Shown: positions 16,100 through 25,106 of the stretch, piece after piece
How the letters are laid out: each line of letters starts with the position of its first letter
Numbering within the stretch: position 1 is the first letter of the stretch
Origin: a virus
Length of the DNA: 40,071 nt
Direction: 5' to 3' (one strand)
Virus record (IMG/VR): IMGVR_UViG_3300024964_000005
Coordinates: 1 to 40,071 of that record
Program-made: the position numbers and the translations under genes
Notes under the pieces: generated by a model
The model's input: only the letters and a program-made list of their open reading frames with translations
Told to the model about the DNA's origin: nothing
Databases searched by the model: none

Positions 16100-18584
16100 G
16101 CACCCGAACTGTCGCACACAACTCAGCGCCGCGCGAGTCGCCCAGGGCCGCAGCGCGCTGACCGACGCCCAGGCCGCCGCCATCGACGCCCGAATGTCGG
16201 CCACGCTGCGCCGGCTGGCACGCAACGATCCGCAGTGGCAGGGCTACAGCCGCGACCAGCGCATGGTGCTGGCTGCCCAGCAGGCCATGCAGGATCTGCA
16301 GGCCGAGGCCGCGCGCAAGATCGCCAACGCCCAGCGCCAGGCCGTCAAGACCGCCGAGACCGAAACCCGCCTGCAGGACACCCAGGCGCGGCGCGGCAAG
16401 GGGCGCAGCGACGCCCTGGTGGAGGATATGAACCGCACGCACGCCTACATCGACGGCATCAAGCGCGACAGCACCCGACACCTGTTCGACCTCATCGAGG
16501 CTGCCGACAGCACGCAGGGCGCCGGCGTCGGCCGCAAGGCGCTGATGGTGCTCTTCGACGCGCAGAATCCGGTGATGACCCGCGACCTTGCCATGGAGGT
16601 GTTCGCTCAGGGCAAGGCCGGCACCGACAACGCCGAGGCGCGCGCAGGCGCTCAGGCCTGGCTGCAGGTAACGGAGGCGCTGCGCCAGCGCTTCAACGCG
16701 GCGGGCGGCGATGTGGGCCGGCTGGACTACGGCTACCTGCCCCAGGCGCACGATCAACTGCGCGTGCTCGCCAAGGGGCAAGACGCCTGGGCGCAGAGCG
16801 TGCTGCCGCTGCTGGACCGCTCGCGCTACCTGCGCGAGGACGGCAGCCGCATGGCAGACGCCGAGGTGGTGGACATGCTGCGCGGCGTGTGGGAGACCAT
16901 CAGTAGCGACGGCCAGAACAAGAGCGCGCCGGGCGCATTCAAGGGCGCGGGCGCCAAGGCCAACCGCGGCAGCGAGTCGCGCGAGATCCATTTCAAGGAC
17001 GGCGAGGCCTATCTGGGCTACCTGCGCGACTTCGGCACCGGCTCGATGTACGACGCCATGATCGGGCACCTGGGCGGCCTGGCGCGCGACATCGGCCTGG
17101 TGGAGCGCTACGGCCCGAACCCGAATGCGCAGATGCGGCTGCAGTTCGACCTGGCCCAGCGCGCCGACGGCGGGCCGCAGCGCATCTTCGGCAACCACCC
17201 CGAGGCCTACTGGTCGCTCATCAGCGGCGCCACCGGCACGCCCAAGAGCGCGCGCATTGCGATGGTGGCCCAGCACGGCCGCAACATCCAGACCTTCGGC
17301 AAGCTGCAGGGCGCGGTGCTTTCCAGCATCACCGACCTGGGCACCTACTTCGTCACCACCGGCTTCAACAAGCTGAGCTATTGGGACGCGCTGCGCAACC
17401 TGGCCAGCGCGGGCGGCAAGGAGTCGCGCCAGTTCATGGACGCCCACGGCATGATCGCAGAAACCATGATCAGCGACCTGAACCGCTGGGCTGGCGAGAA
17501 CGTGGCGCAGACCTGGAGCGGCCGGATTGCGGCGGCCACCATGCGGCTGTCGCTCATGAACTTCTGGACCGACAGCCTGCGCCGCGCCTTCCAGATCACG
17601 CACATGGCCGGTGTGGGCCGGCTGGCGAAGACCGACTGGCCGGCGCTGACGCAATACGACCGCTGGCGCCTGGAGTCCAAGGGCATCACGGCCGACGATT
17701 GGGCGGTGATCCGCAGCGCCACGCCCGAGCAGCTGCGCGGCCAGGACATGATCACGCCCGACGGCATCTATGCCACCGGCCATGAGCGGGCCGGCGAGAT
17801 CGTGGCCAAGTACATCGGCATGCTGTCCGACGAATCCGAGGTGGCGGTGCTGAATCCTGACCTGGCCACCCGGGCGATTTCCTCATTCGGTGGCCAGCAG
17901 GCCGGCACGCTGAATGGTGAGCTGGCCCGCGCGGTGATGCAGTTCAAGAGCTTCCCCATTGCCATGATGTCGCGCCACTGGCGCCGCATGCTGGAGACGC
18001 CGCAGGGCATGGAGGGCGCACCGGTGCTGGCCAACCGCCTGGCCTACGCCGGCGCCATGATGGTAAGCCTGACGACCCTGGGCGCGATCGCCTTCCAGAC
18101 CAAGCAGCTGGTTACGGGCAAAGACCCGGTGGACATGACGACGCCGAAATTCTGGACCCGCGCGCTGGCGCAGGGCGGTGGCCTGGGCTTCGTCGGCGAC
18201 ATGTTGCTGGCCGACACGACCGAGGACCGCGGCACGCTGGACACGCTGGGCCGGGCGCTGCTGGGCCCCAGCTTCGGCAGCATGGCCGACGTGTGGGAGC
18301 TGACCAAGGGCAACGTGGACGAACTCATCAAGGGAAAGGACACGCACGCAGGCGCCGAGGCCCTGCGCTTCGCCCGCGGCCACCTGCCGCTGGTGAATCT
18401 CTGGTACGCCAAGGCGGCCATGGATCACGCCGGCCTGCAGTCGCTGCAAGAGAACCTGTCGCCGGGCTACATGGCCCGCATGCGCACGAAGGCGCGCAAG
18501 GATTGGTCGCAAGATTTCTGGTGGCAGCCGGGCACGAACATGCCCGACCGCGCGCCGAGCTTTGAACAGATTGCGGGGCAATGA
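16098..18584 (+). CDS. Largest internal virion / DNA ejection protein
   Basis: An 828-residue protein in the position of T7 gp16. The N-terminal 120 residues are helical and Ala/Arg/Gln-rich. The middle has GYLPQAHDQLRVLAKGQDAWAQSVLPLLDRSRYL near residue 210. The C-terminal half carries moderately hydrophobic helices (LANRLAYAGAMMVSLTTLGAIAF near 650; ALAQGGGLGFVGDMLLAD near 690). These regions resemble internal core proteins of BPP-1-like podoviruses. No transglycosylase catalytic motif was recognised. An AGAGG site lies seven bases upstream of the ATG. The stop overlaps the small terminase start. Confidence 0.82.
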   Translation: MHPNCRTQLSAARVAQGRSALTDAQAAAIDARMSATLRRLARNDPQWQGYSRDQRMVLAAQQAMQDLQAEAARKIANAQRQAVKTAETETRLQDTQARRGKGRSDALVEDMNRTHAYIDGIKRDSTRHLFDLIEAADSTQGAGVGRKALMVLFDAQNPVMTRDLAMEVFAQGKAGTDNAEARAGAQAWLQVTEALRQRFNAAGGDVGRLDYGYLPQAHDQLRVLAKGQDAWAQSVLPLLDRSRYLREDGSRMADAEVVDMLRGVWETISSDGQNKSAPGAFKGAGAKANRGSESREIHFKDGEAYLGYLRDFGTGSMYDAMIGHLGGLARDIGLVERYGPNPNAQMRLQFDLAQRADGGPQRIFGNHPEAYWSLISGATGTPKSARIAMVAQHGRNIQTFGKLQGAVLSSITDLGTYFVTTGFNKLSYWDALRNLASAGGKESRQFMDAHGMIAETMISDLNRWAGENVAQTWSGRIAAATMRLSLMNFWTDSLRRAFQITHMAGVGRLAKTDWPALTQYDRWRLESKGITADDWAVIRSATPEQLRGQDMITPDGIYATGHERAGEIVAKYIGMLSDESEVAVLNPDLATRAISSFGGQQAGTLNGELARAVMQFKSFPIAMMSRHWRRMLETPQGMEGAPVLANRLAYAGAMMVSLTTLGAIAFQTKQLVTGKDPVDMTTPKFWTRALAQGGGLGFVGDMLLADTTEDRGTLDTLGRALLGPSFGSMADVWELTKGNVDELIKGKDTHAGAEALRFARGHLPLVNLWYAKAAMDHAGLQSLQENLSPGYMARMRTKARKDWSQDFWWQPGTNMPDRAPSFEQIAGQ

Positions 18585-18943
18585 TGCGACCAGACCAACT
18601 TCAAAAGCTGCAGGAACTGAGCGAGCGCCTGGCCGATTCCTTCCTGCTGGAGGCCGACCCGGCAGAGTGGCCTGGAAAAGGCAAGGGGCCCGTAGACCTG
18701 ACCCAGCAGGAGCGCGGCGACCGCTACTGGTGCAAGAAGAACGCCATGGCCACGGGCGGCGTGTTGCGCTTCACGCTGGACCTGATGGGTAAGCACCAGA
18801 CCGGCAGCACGCCACCGGCCGAAGAAGACGCCGACATGGATAAGCGCATCAAGGAGGCCGAGCGCCGGGCCGCCGAAGCCACGAAGCGCGTGCTGGGAAA
18901 GGCCAAGGCCGCCTTCGACAAGAGGGTGCATGGGAAAGGTTAG
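18581..18943 (+). CDS. Small terminase subunit (probable)
   Basis: A 120-residue protein directly before, and overlapping, the large terminase gene. It starts with tandem ATGs (18581, 18584). The sequence is helical and charged, with RLADSFLLEADPAEWPGKGK, a QQERGDRYWCKKNAMATGGVLRFTLDLM core near residue 40 and a basic, Ala/Lys-rich C-terminal helix. T7-type small terminases have this size and place and recognise the packaging DNA. The assignment rests on gene order and general character. Confidence 0.72.
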   Translation: MMRPDQLQKLQELSERLADSFLLEADPAEWPGKGKGPVDLTQQERGDRYWCKKNAMATGGVLRFTLDLMGKHQTGSTPPAEEDADMDKRIKEAERRAAEATKRVLGKAKAAFDKRVHGKG

Positions 18944-20579
18944 TTTCCCCACGTTCTTCGCGCTGTGGGCCGAGGAACAGCGCTGGGACGTGCCCGACAT
19001 CCACTGGCGCGCGGTGCACTGGCTTGAGAACCGCGAGCGCCTGGCGGTGCTGCGCTGCTTTCGCGGCTTCGGCAAGTCCACGCTGCTGGCCGTCTACAAC
19101 GCCTGGCGCTACTACGACGACCCGACCTACCGCATCCTGCACCAGGGCGACCAGGACAAGACCGCGCACAAGACCAGCCGGGACACGAAGGCGGTGCTGG
19201 CGCGTCACCCTCTCACCCGCGACACCTTTGCCAACGGCATGCGTGGTGAGGCCTCTTTCTGGTGGGCGCCGGGCTCTGTGGACGAACGCAATCCGTCCAT
19301 GCAGGCGGCCGGCATCACCAGCAACATCACTAGTTCGCGCTGCGACGAAGCGCAGAACGATGACGTGGAGGTGCCCAAGAACATCACCAACCCGGAGAAC
19401 CGGGAAAAGATGCGCTACCGCCTGGGCGAGCAGGTGCACTGCATGGTGCCGGGCGCGCGGCAGCTGTTCATCGGAACGCCGCACACGCACGACTCCCTCT
19501 ACGACGAAATGGAAGCCATGGGTGCTGACTGCCTGACCATTCGCATGTTCGCCCGAGAGCACCGCATTAAGAAGGCGACCAAGCGCGAATACGCGCTGCC
19601 ATTCGTGCCCGAGTTCGTGCTGTCCGGCATCGGCAAGGGGGCCCGCGCGCTGAAGCCAGGCAAGGACTACACCATGCGCGGCCGCACCCTGGTGCTGGCC
19701 AGCGCCACGGGCGCGCTGATCGACTGCTACAGCGGCAGCAGCTGGCCCGAGCGCTTCACGCTGGAGGAGATGGAAAGCCGGCGCCAGCGCACGCGCACCA
19801 TCAACGAGTGGGACAGCCAGTATCAGCTGCACAGCAAGCCAACCCACGATGTGCGCCTGAACCCTGACCGCATGGTGCCCTACGAGGTAGAGCCGGTCTG
19901 GAAGACGGCCAACGGGCAGGCCGTGATGCTGCTGGGCGGCGTGCGCATCGTGGCGGCCAGCTGCCGGTGGGACCCATCCAGCGGAAAGCTCAAGTCCAAT
20001 GTGTCGGCCGTGGCCGTGGTACTGCAGGACGAGAGCGGCCGGCGCTACCTGCACCGCATCGTGCGCCTGACTGGCGATGTGGCCGAGTTCGACGCCGACG
20101 GCAAGACCATCATCGGCGGCCAGGTGCATCAGCTGGTGGATCTGGTGGAGTCGCTGCGGCTGCCGCGCGTAACCATCGAAACCAACGGCATCGGCAAGTT
20201 CTCGCCGGCCATCCTCAAGGGGGCGCTGAAGCAGCGCAAGCTGATCTGCGGCGTGGCCGAAGACATCAGCACCACGAAGAAGAACAAGCGCATCCTGGAA
20301 GCCATGGAGCCACTGCTGACCAGCGAGGATCAGCTGTGGGCGCATGTGTCGGTGCTGGACGGCCCTCTGCCGGCGCAGATGCGCGACTGGAACCCGGCCG
20401 TGCAGGAGCAGCCCGACGACTACCTGGACGCCGCAGCCGGCGCGGTATCCGAAACCCCCGAGCGCATCATGCGCGTCGTCGCTCCCGCTGACGGGATTCC
20501 GACCGGCACCCCGGCAGACAGTTGGCGCCCATCAAGTGGCGTGCACGAGATCGAACTAGAAACCGGGTTCATTGACTGA
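18930..20579 (+). CDS. Large terminase subunit, T7 gp19-like
   Basis: A 549-residue packaging motor. An ATPase P-loop is visible as RGFGKST at residues 45-51, followed by ILHQGDQDKTAHKTSRDTK and ITSSRCDEAQNDDVEVPKN, where DE is the likely Walker B acid pair. The region FIGTPHTHDSLYDEM near 180 is typical of the coupling motif. The C-terminal nuclease half includes TIETNGIGKF and the QPDDYLDAAAGA segment near 505 that is conserved in T7-type terminases. The 3' end carries bipartite motif copy D in frame (residues 521-532). Confidence 0.93.
   Translation: MGKVSFPTFFALWAEEQRWDVPDIHWRAVHWLENRERLAVLRCFRGFGKSTLLAVYNAWRYYDDPTYRILHQGDQDKTAHKTSRDTKAVLARHPLTRDTFANGMRGEASFWWAPGSVDERNPSMQAAGITSNITSSRCDEAQNDDVEVPKNITNPENREKMRYRLGEQVHCMVPGARQLFIGTPHTHDSLYDEMEAMGADCLTIRMFAREHRIKKATKREYALPFVPEFVLSGIGKGARALKPGKDYTMRGRTLVLASATGALIDCYSGSSWPERFTLEEMESRRQRTRTINEWDSQYQLHSKPTHDVRLNPDRMVPYEVEPVWKTANGQAVMLLGGVRIVAASCRWDPSSGKLKSNVSAVAVVLQDESGRRYLHRIVRLTGDVAEFDADGKTIIGGQVHQLVDLVESLRLPRVTIETNGIGKFSPAILKGALKQRKLICGVAEDISTTKKNKRILEAMEPLLTSEDQLWAHVSVLDGPLPAQMRDWNPAVQEQPDDYLDAAAGAVSETPERIMRVVAPADGIPTGTPADSWRPSSGVHEIELETGFID
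20490..20524 (+). promoter_or_regulatory. Bipartite late motif, copy D, inside the terminase gene
   Basis: GACGGGATTCCGACC (20490-20504) is an exact match to the left half of copies A-C. After 12 bases comes GACAGTTG, which keeps GACA and TTG of the right half. It is inside the terminase reading frame, 85 bases before the tailspike start, so it is well placed to drive the tailspike-lysis block. Confidence 0.62.
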
Positions 20580-20583
20580 GAGG

Positions 20584-20609
20584 TGCGCGCCCTCACAGCG
20601 AGGCGCGCA
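20584..20609 (+). promoter_or_regulatory. Hairpin covering the tailspike ribosome binding site
   Basis: TGCGCGCC (20584-20591) pairs perfectly with GGCGCGCA (20602-20609). The second arm includes the GG of the GAGG ribosome binding site and ends on the A of the tailspike ATG. The loop is ten bases. Such a structure would slow initiation unless opened by translation arriving from the terminase stop 5 bases upstream of the stem. Confidence 0.6.
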
Positions 20610-23008
20610 TGTCCGTCACAGCACAAACCCCCGTCAACAGCTACACGGCCAACGGCGCCACCACCGAATTCCCGTTCGCGTTCACGATCCTGGACAGCGC
20701 CGACCTCAAGGTCAAGGTGGCGGGGATCTTCAAGACCGAGGGCACCGACTACACGGTAACGGGTGTCGGCAACCCGAGCGGCGGAAGCATCATCTTCACG
20801 ATGCCCCCGGACAACGGCCTGACCGTGCAGGCCTACCGCTCCACCCGCATCCTGCGCGAGACTGACTACCAGGAGAACGGAGACCTCCCGGCCAGCACCG
20901 TCAATCTGGACTTCGACCGCCTCTGGTACGCCCTGCAAGAGCTGCTGGCCGGCCTGTTCGGCGATGCGCCGACGCCGGGCGATGCCACCGACTTGCTGGC
21001 CCGGCTGATCAACCAGGCGAGCGCGCTGGATGGCGCCGGCATCGTGGGCTACAACCCCGCGCTTTCCTATGCCGCTGGCACCGTCGGCGCCGCGCTGCGC
21101 GCCACGGCTGGCGGCCCGGGCTTCATCCGCCTGAAGGCCGACGCCGGGTGTGTGGGCGACGGCGTGGCCGACGACACGACCGCCATCCGCGCGGCCATCG
21201 CTACCGCTGCAGAGGGCGCCACCCTGGTGTGCGATGGCCTGTTCCGCATCACCGACACCCTGGTGGTGAACAAGCGGGTCAGCTTCCACTGCTTCGGCGC
21301 CGATGCGGGTATCTTGGTGGAGGTGGGCACAGCCAAGGATGGCATCGTGTTCTACGGCACGAACCCCGTCTACCTGAACGGCTTGAACGGCCTATCGATC
21401 CAGCTGAACGTCTACGGCCGGGCCAACGCCTGCCGCGATGCGGTGGTGATGAAGCGCGTCGACCGCTCGCGCATCTTCCTCAACATCCGCGCGGGCGCGA
21501 CCGACTACGGCCTGCGCATCCGCGGCTGCCTGATCAACAACTGGCACATCGAGAGCACGACCAACTATGCGCCGCCGATCAGTTCGTGGGGCACGCAGTA
21601 CCACCACATGGTCGTCGAAAACTTCGGCGTGCCGCTGGTCGCCAAAGGCACGTGCTCGATCAGCAACGCGACGCCCGCGGTGTGCACCTTCACCAGCCAC
21701 GGGCTGTCGGCAAACGACTGCGTGGTGTTCAACGGCACCGTGCCCAGCGGTGTGGTGGAGGGCAAGCCGTACTACGTGCTTTCCACCAGCCTGACCGCCA
21801 ACACCTTCAAGTTCAGCGCCACCCTGGGCGGCACCGCGGTGAACACCACCAGCAGCGCCTCGCCCACGCTCAGCACGGCCTCGCCCGTGGCCACCAACAC
21901 CAACCGCTTCTGGCTGAACCTGGAAGGCTGCCACGACGGCTACCTGCAGACGGCCATGCCGGGGGAAGGGCAGAACACCATCGCTGGCGAGATCGAGGGC
22001 CTGGCCGGCAATCCGTTGTACGTCGAAGAGTGCAAGGCCTTCCACTTCGGCGACGTGAAGATGGAGGCGAACGCGGGCAACTGCTTCATCCGCGGCGCCG
22101 AGTCGCTGCAGGTGGGCCCCGCGGTGCTCAACTACCCATCGGGCCCGGCCCTGCTGCAGCTGCGCAACTGCAAGGGCTACACCATCGACGGCTACTACGG
22201 TTCGCTGGACATCGACAACAGCAACCAGGGCGGCCGGATCGGCAATGTGGCCTCGCCGAACATCAGCAGCAACATCATTGCCGACCGATCGGCCGAGCAG
22301 AGCGCGCCCATCAGCAACGCGCTGGACACGACGGTGTTTGCGGGCGGTCCGGGTGCTTCGTCGATGGTGAACCTGTTCAGCAATCCGTACCTGGATCTGT
22401 GGGCGCAGTCGGGCAGCGGCGCACCGCCGATTGGCACGACGTCGCCGTCGGTGCTCGTGAACCGCGTCACCAGCCCGGTCTATCCGGGCAACCCGAATAT
22501 CTACAGCTGCCGCGTCACGACCGACTCGGCCACCATCAATTCCGGCCTGGTGTTGGCACCCTCGTTCAACCCGATCCAGAACGACAACTACATCAGCGTG
22601 CTGGTGCCGGTCTATGTGGCCACAGGTCAGCCCGGCGTCTCGGTGTACTTGCACGATGGCGTGAACTACCACCTGATCTTCGCCGACACCACGACGAAGG
22701 ATCAGTGGATGGAAGTGCGCGGGACCATCAAGCACATTGCGGGCAACAACTTCAAGATCTACATCGCCACCTGGAACGGCTCCGGCTATCCGTCAGGTGC
22801 ACAGTTCTACGTCGGCGGCTGCAGCATGGTCTACGGCGCGGTGCCGCCCAAGACCATCGACGACAGCGGCCGGCGCCGGGCCAACATCATCAGCGTGACG
22901 ACCTACGCGCCCGACTTCGTGGGCCAGATCGCCAAGACGGGAGCCGGCGACCTCTATATGGCCAAGGACACCTCGGCCAACACCGACTGGCTGAAGATCT
23001 CGCCGTGA
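20609..23008 (+). CDS. Tailspike with T7 gp17-like anchor and beta-helix domain
   Basis: A 799-residue receptor-binding protein. Residues 1-110 match the T7 gp17-type N-terminal anchor (TPVNSYTANGATTEFPFAFTI; STRILRETDYQENG; LDFDRLWYALQEL). Near residue 174 a pectate-lyase-like beta-helix begins (RLKADAGCVGDGVADDTTAIRAAIATAAEGATL), the usual entry to tailspike depolymerase domains. A jelly-roll-like section follows near 590-730 (PNIYSCRVTTDSATINSGL; SVLVPVYVATGQPGVSVYLHDG), then a small C-terminal domain. It probably binds or cuts a surface polysaccharide. It is followed almost directly by the lipoprotein gene. Confidence 0.9.
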   Translation: MSVTAQTPVNSYTANGATTEFPFAFTILDSADLKVKVAGIFKTEGTDYTVTGVGNPSGGSIIFTMPPDNGLTVQAYRSTRILRETDYQENGDLPASTVNLDFDRLWYALQELLAGLFGDAPTPGDATDLLARLINQASALDGAGIVGYNPALSYAAGTVGAALRATAGGPGFIRLKADAGCVGDGVADDTTAIRAAIATAAEGATLVCDGLFRITDTLVVNKRVSFHCFGADAGILVEVGTAKDGIVFYGTNPVYLNGLNGLSIQLNVYGRANACRDAVVMKRVDRSRIFLNIRAGATDYGLRIRGCLINNWHIESTTNYAPPISSWGTQYHHMVVENFGVPLVAKGTCSISNATPAVCTFTSHGLSANDCVVFNGTVPSGVVEGKPYYVLSTSLTANTFKFSATLGGTAVNTTSSASPTLSTASPVATNTNRFWLNLEGCHDGYLQTAMPGEGQNTIAGEIEGLAGNPLYVEECKAFHFGDVKMEANAGNCFIRGAESLQVGPAVLNYPSGPALLQLRNCKGYTIDGYYGSLDIDNSNQGGRIGNVASPNISSNIIADRSAEQSAPISNALDTTVFAGGPGASSMVNLFSNPYLDLWAQSGSGAPPIGTTSPSVLVNRVTSPVYPGNPNIYSCRVTTDSATINSGLVLAPSFNPIQNDNYISVLVPVYVATGQPGVSVYLHDGVNYHLIFADTTTKDQWMEVRGTIKHIAGNNFKIYIATWNGSGYPSGAQFYVGGCSMVYGAVPPKTIDDSGRRRANIISVTTYAPDFVGQIAKTGAGDLYMAKDTSANTDWLKISP

Positions 23009-23012
23009 TGCC

Positions 23013-23849
23013 ATGCGCGCCGCCCTGGTCCTGGCCCTGCTGATAACCGCCTGCGGTGGGGGCGGCTCGCCTTCGGCCAGCAGCACCAGCACCGGACCGG
23101 CGCTGTTCGGCTGGTGGGGTCTGGGCAACGGCTTCAACAACCATTTGCAGGACGGCGCGCCGGGCAACCTGGCACCCGTTCAGGGCCGCGACGTTGCCGA
23201 GACGGTGGCTCTCGTGGACGAGGCGCAGGCGATGGGCTACAAGCCCGTCGTGATGCTCTGGGCGATGCTCTGGCAAGGCCAGCCCACCCTGCGGCCCGAC
23301 TGGCGCGAGCAGCTGCAGGCCCTGCGCGCGGCGGTGGATGGCAAGGTCGTTGGGTTCTATGTGGATGATGAGCCCGGCCTGAATCACCACGCCTACGAGG
23401 ATGTGGCTGCCGTCGCCGCGGCGCTGCCGGCCGACAAGCTGGTGATGCTGTCGCTGAGCAGGCCCGAGGTCGATGCAGGCATGCCAGTGCCGGCCGCGGT
23501 CAACCTTCTGGGCGTCAACCTCTACAGCGGCCACGGCGACACGCCGGACAACGCGTGGTCCCGGCTCTCCAACCTCGCCGCGTACAGGCGCCGCATGTTC
23601 CTCAACCTCGACGCCTGGGCACCGCTCCCGCCTGGTGGCTGCAGCCAGGTAACCGAGGCCAGCCAGCGCGCCAGCGTGGCCATGAGCGAGGCCCTGCTGG
23701 CCTGGGCCCGCGGCCGCACCGATGTGCATGCCGTGCTGGCATTTCTATGGCAACGCGACACGCCCGGCCAGGTCTGCGGCGCGAGCGAGCTGCCCATCAT
23801 CAAGCAGTACCTGGCCGGCGTGGCCGACTCCATCCTGAAAGACCAGTAG
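23013..23849 (+). CDS. Lipoprotein with possible glycoside-hydrolase (TIM barrel) fold
   Basis: A 278-residue protein. The N-terminal signal MRAALVLALLITAC has a lipobox (ITA-C, lipid on Cys14), followed by a Gly/Ser linker. The mature part has barrel-like strand-helix units: YKPVVMLWAMLW, VVGFYVDDEPGLNHH with an acidic DDEPG motif near residue 117, KLVMLSLSRPEV, AVNLLGVNLYSGHG and AVLAFLWQRD. This pattern resembles glycoside-hydrolase-type TIM barrels, with the DDE acids as candidate catalytic residues. It lies between tailspike and holin with a weak ribosome binding site. A role in exclusion or surface modification is possible. Confidence 0.7.
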   Translation: MRAALVLALLITACGGGGSPSASSTSTGPALFGWWGLGNGFNNHLQDGAPGNLAPVQGRDVAETVALVDEAQAMGYKPVVMLWAMLWQGQPTLRPDWREQLQALRAAVDGKVVGFYVDDEPGLNHHAYEDVAAVAAALPADKLVMLSLSRPEVDAGMPVPAAVNLLGVNLYSGHGDTPDNAWSRLSNLAAYRRRMFLNLDAWAPLPPGGCSQVTEASQRASVAMSEALLAWARGRTDVHAVLAFLWQRDTPGQVCGASELPIIKQYLAGVADSILKDQ

Positions 23850-23851
23850 AC

Positions 23852-24232
23852 ATGCGCCACCTTCTCGCCCTCATCTTAGCCCTGGCCATGTCCAGCCCAG
23901 CAGCAGCGGCAGACGCCTCGCGCGGCCCGCTGGACTACCCGCTGAAGCAGTACGGGCTGATGCTCGGAATCGCCATTCTGGGCGGCGTGGTGAGCTGGTA
24001 CGGCAAGGTGCGCAGCGGCGCAATCCAGGCCGTCTCGGTCATGCAATTCGTCGGCGAGATCTGCACCAGCGCCTTCGCCGGGCTGCTGGCCTTCTGGGTA
24101 GCTGAGTGGGCCGGCACCCCGGCCATGCTGCAGGCAGCTCTGGTGGGAATCGCCGGGCACATGGGCACCAAGGCCATCAGCGCCTTGGAGGAATTCGCGC
24201 AGCAGCGCCTGAACCAGAAAGGCCAATCATGA
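23852..24232 (+). CDS. Holin, LydA-like (superfamily III)
   Basis: A 126-residue protein with a signal-like N-terminus (MRHLLALILALAMSSPAAAA), then three hydrophobic segments: about 34-52 (GLMLGIAILGGVVSWYG), 71-88 (TSAFAGLLAFWVAEWAG) and 92-106 (MLQAALVGIAGHMG). The C-terminus is charged and helical (SALEEFAQQRLNQKGQ). This layout fits LydA-like phage holins, which form pores timing lysis. The stop overlaps the endolysin ATG (ATGA). ATG 23852 is two bases after the lipoprotein stop. Confidence 0.85.
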   Translation: MRHLLALILALAMSSPAAAADASRGPLDYPLKQYGLMLGIAILGGVVSWYGKVRSGAIQAVSVMQFVGEICTSAFAGLLAFWVAEWAGTPAMLQAALVGIAGHMGTKAISALEEFAQQRLNQKGQS

Positions 24233-24654
24233 TCACCCTCTCCGACTACTTCATGGGCCGGCGCGAGCAGTACCCGCTGCAGTGCTCGACCGAGATCGAG
24301 CGCAACGCGGTGATGATCGTCGGCCTGGCCAATGCCTTGATGACCCAGGCCGAGACCTACGGCGTGCGCTTCCAGATCAATCCACGCACCGGCAGCTTCG
24401 TCAGCAGCGGATGGCGGCCGGCTTCGATCAACGAACAGACGCCCGGCGCGGCCGTGAACTCGAAGCATATGACCGGCCAGGCGGTTGACCTGTACGACCC
24501 TGACGGCGAGTTGGACGACTGGCTGATGACCGGGGAAGGCCAGGCGGCGCTGACGGCGATTGGGCTGTGGATGGAAAACCCGGGCTCGACCAAAGGCTGG
24601 TGCCATGTGCAGTCCATTCCACCGCGGTCTGGTAAGAGGGTGTTCTATCCATGA
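24229..24654 (+). CDS. Endolysin, M15-type D-Ala-D-Ala/L-Ala-D-Glu peptidase
   Basis: A 141-residue zinc peptidase. Signature elements are SGWRP near 60-64, SKHMTGQAVDLYD at 78-90 and GWCHVQ at 123-128. His80, Asp87 and His126 are the expected zinc ligands of the M15 family. It has no signal peptide, so it depends on the upstream holin to reach the cell wall. It overlaps holin and Rz by four bases on each side. Confidence 0.9.
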   Translation: MITLSDYFMGRREQYPLQCSTEIERNAVMIVGLANALMTQAETYGVRFQINPRTGSFVSSGWRPASINEQTPGAAVNSKHMTGQAVDLYDPDGELDDWLMTGEGQAALTAIGLWMENPGSTKGWCHVQSIPPRSGKRVFYP

Positions 24655-25004
24655 GCATCCTCTACCAGGCGCTGATCAGCCTTGCCCTGATCGTCGGCGC
24701 GTACCTCTACGGCAGGCATGACGGCAAAGCCCTGGCCGAAGGCGAGTCCGCGGTCGCAGAGCGCGTGGCGGGCACTGCTGCACTGGCTGCGCGCGAATCG
24801 GCGGCCAGTGCCATTGCCGCCATCACGGTGCGCCACACCACGATCCAGAATCAACTTGAGAGAGAGGTGCGCAATGTCCCGGTCTATACCTCTGCTGATT
24901 GCCGCCTCACTCCTGACAGCGTGCGCCACCTCAATGCCGCCCTTGCCGGCGAGGGACCGCAGCCTGGTGCTGCAGAACTGCCCGCCTCTGGCGCCTCTCG
25001 CTGA
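24651..25004 (+). CDS. Rz-like inner-membrane spanin
   Basis: A 117-residue protein with one N-terminal membrane segment (YQALISLALIVGAYLYG) and a periplasmic Ala/Glu/Arg-rich coiled-coil (about 25-75), the arrangement of Rz i-spanins. It has a short Gly/Ala/Pro C-terminus. The gene encodes Rz1 in another frame inside its 3' half. Together the pair would fuse inner and outer membranes at the last step of lysis. Confidence 0.85.
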   Translation: MSILYQALISLALIVGAYLYGRHDGKALAEGESAVAERVAGTAALAARESAASAIAAITVRHTTIQNQLEREVRNVPVYTSADCRLTPDSVRHLNAALAGEGPQPGAAELPASGASR

Positions 25005-25092
25005 CGACTCGTTCGGCGGCGTGGTGCTGAAGCTCTCCGAGGTGGCCGGGCAGTACCACCGATGCCGGGCGGCTGCTCTGGCTGATCGGTGA
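24874..25092 (+). CDS. Rz1-like outer-membrane spanin lipoprotein
   Basis: A 72-residue lipoprotein in a different frame, starting inside Rz and running past its end. The signal MSRSIPLLIAASLLTAC has a lipobox (LTA-C, Cys17), followed by the proline-rich stretch typical of Rz1 (MPPLPARD; NCPPLAP). A strong GAGAGG site precedes ATG 24874. It is the last late gene on this strand before the attachment region. Confidence 0.87.
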   Translation: MSRSIPLLIAASLLTACATSMPPLPARDRSLVLQNCPPLAPLADDSFGGVVLKLSEVAGQYHRCRAAALADR

Positions 25093-25106
25093 CGGCCTCT
25101 AGATCC

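Noticed and set aside
20609-23008. Possible diversity-generating retroelement, as in BPP-1
   Set aside because: No reverse transcriptase gene and no template/variable repeat pair was found near the tailspike or elsewhere.
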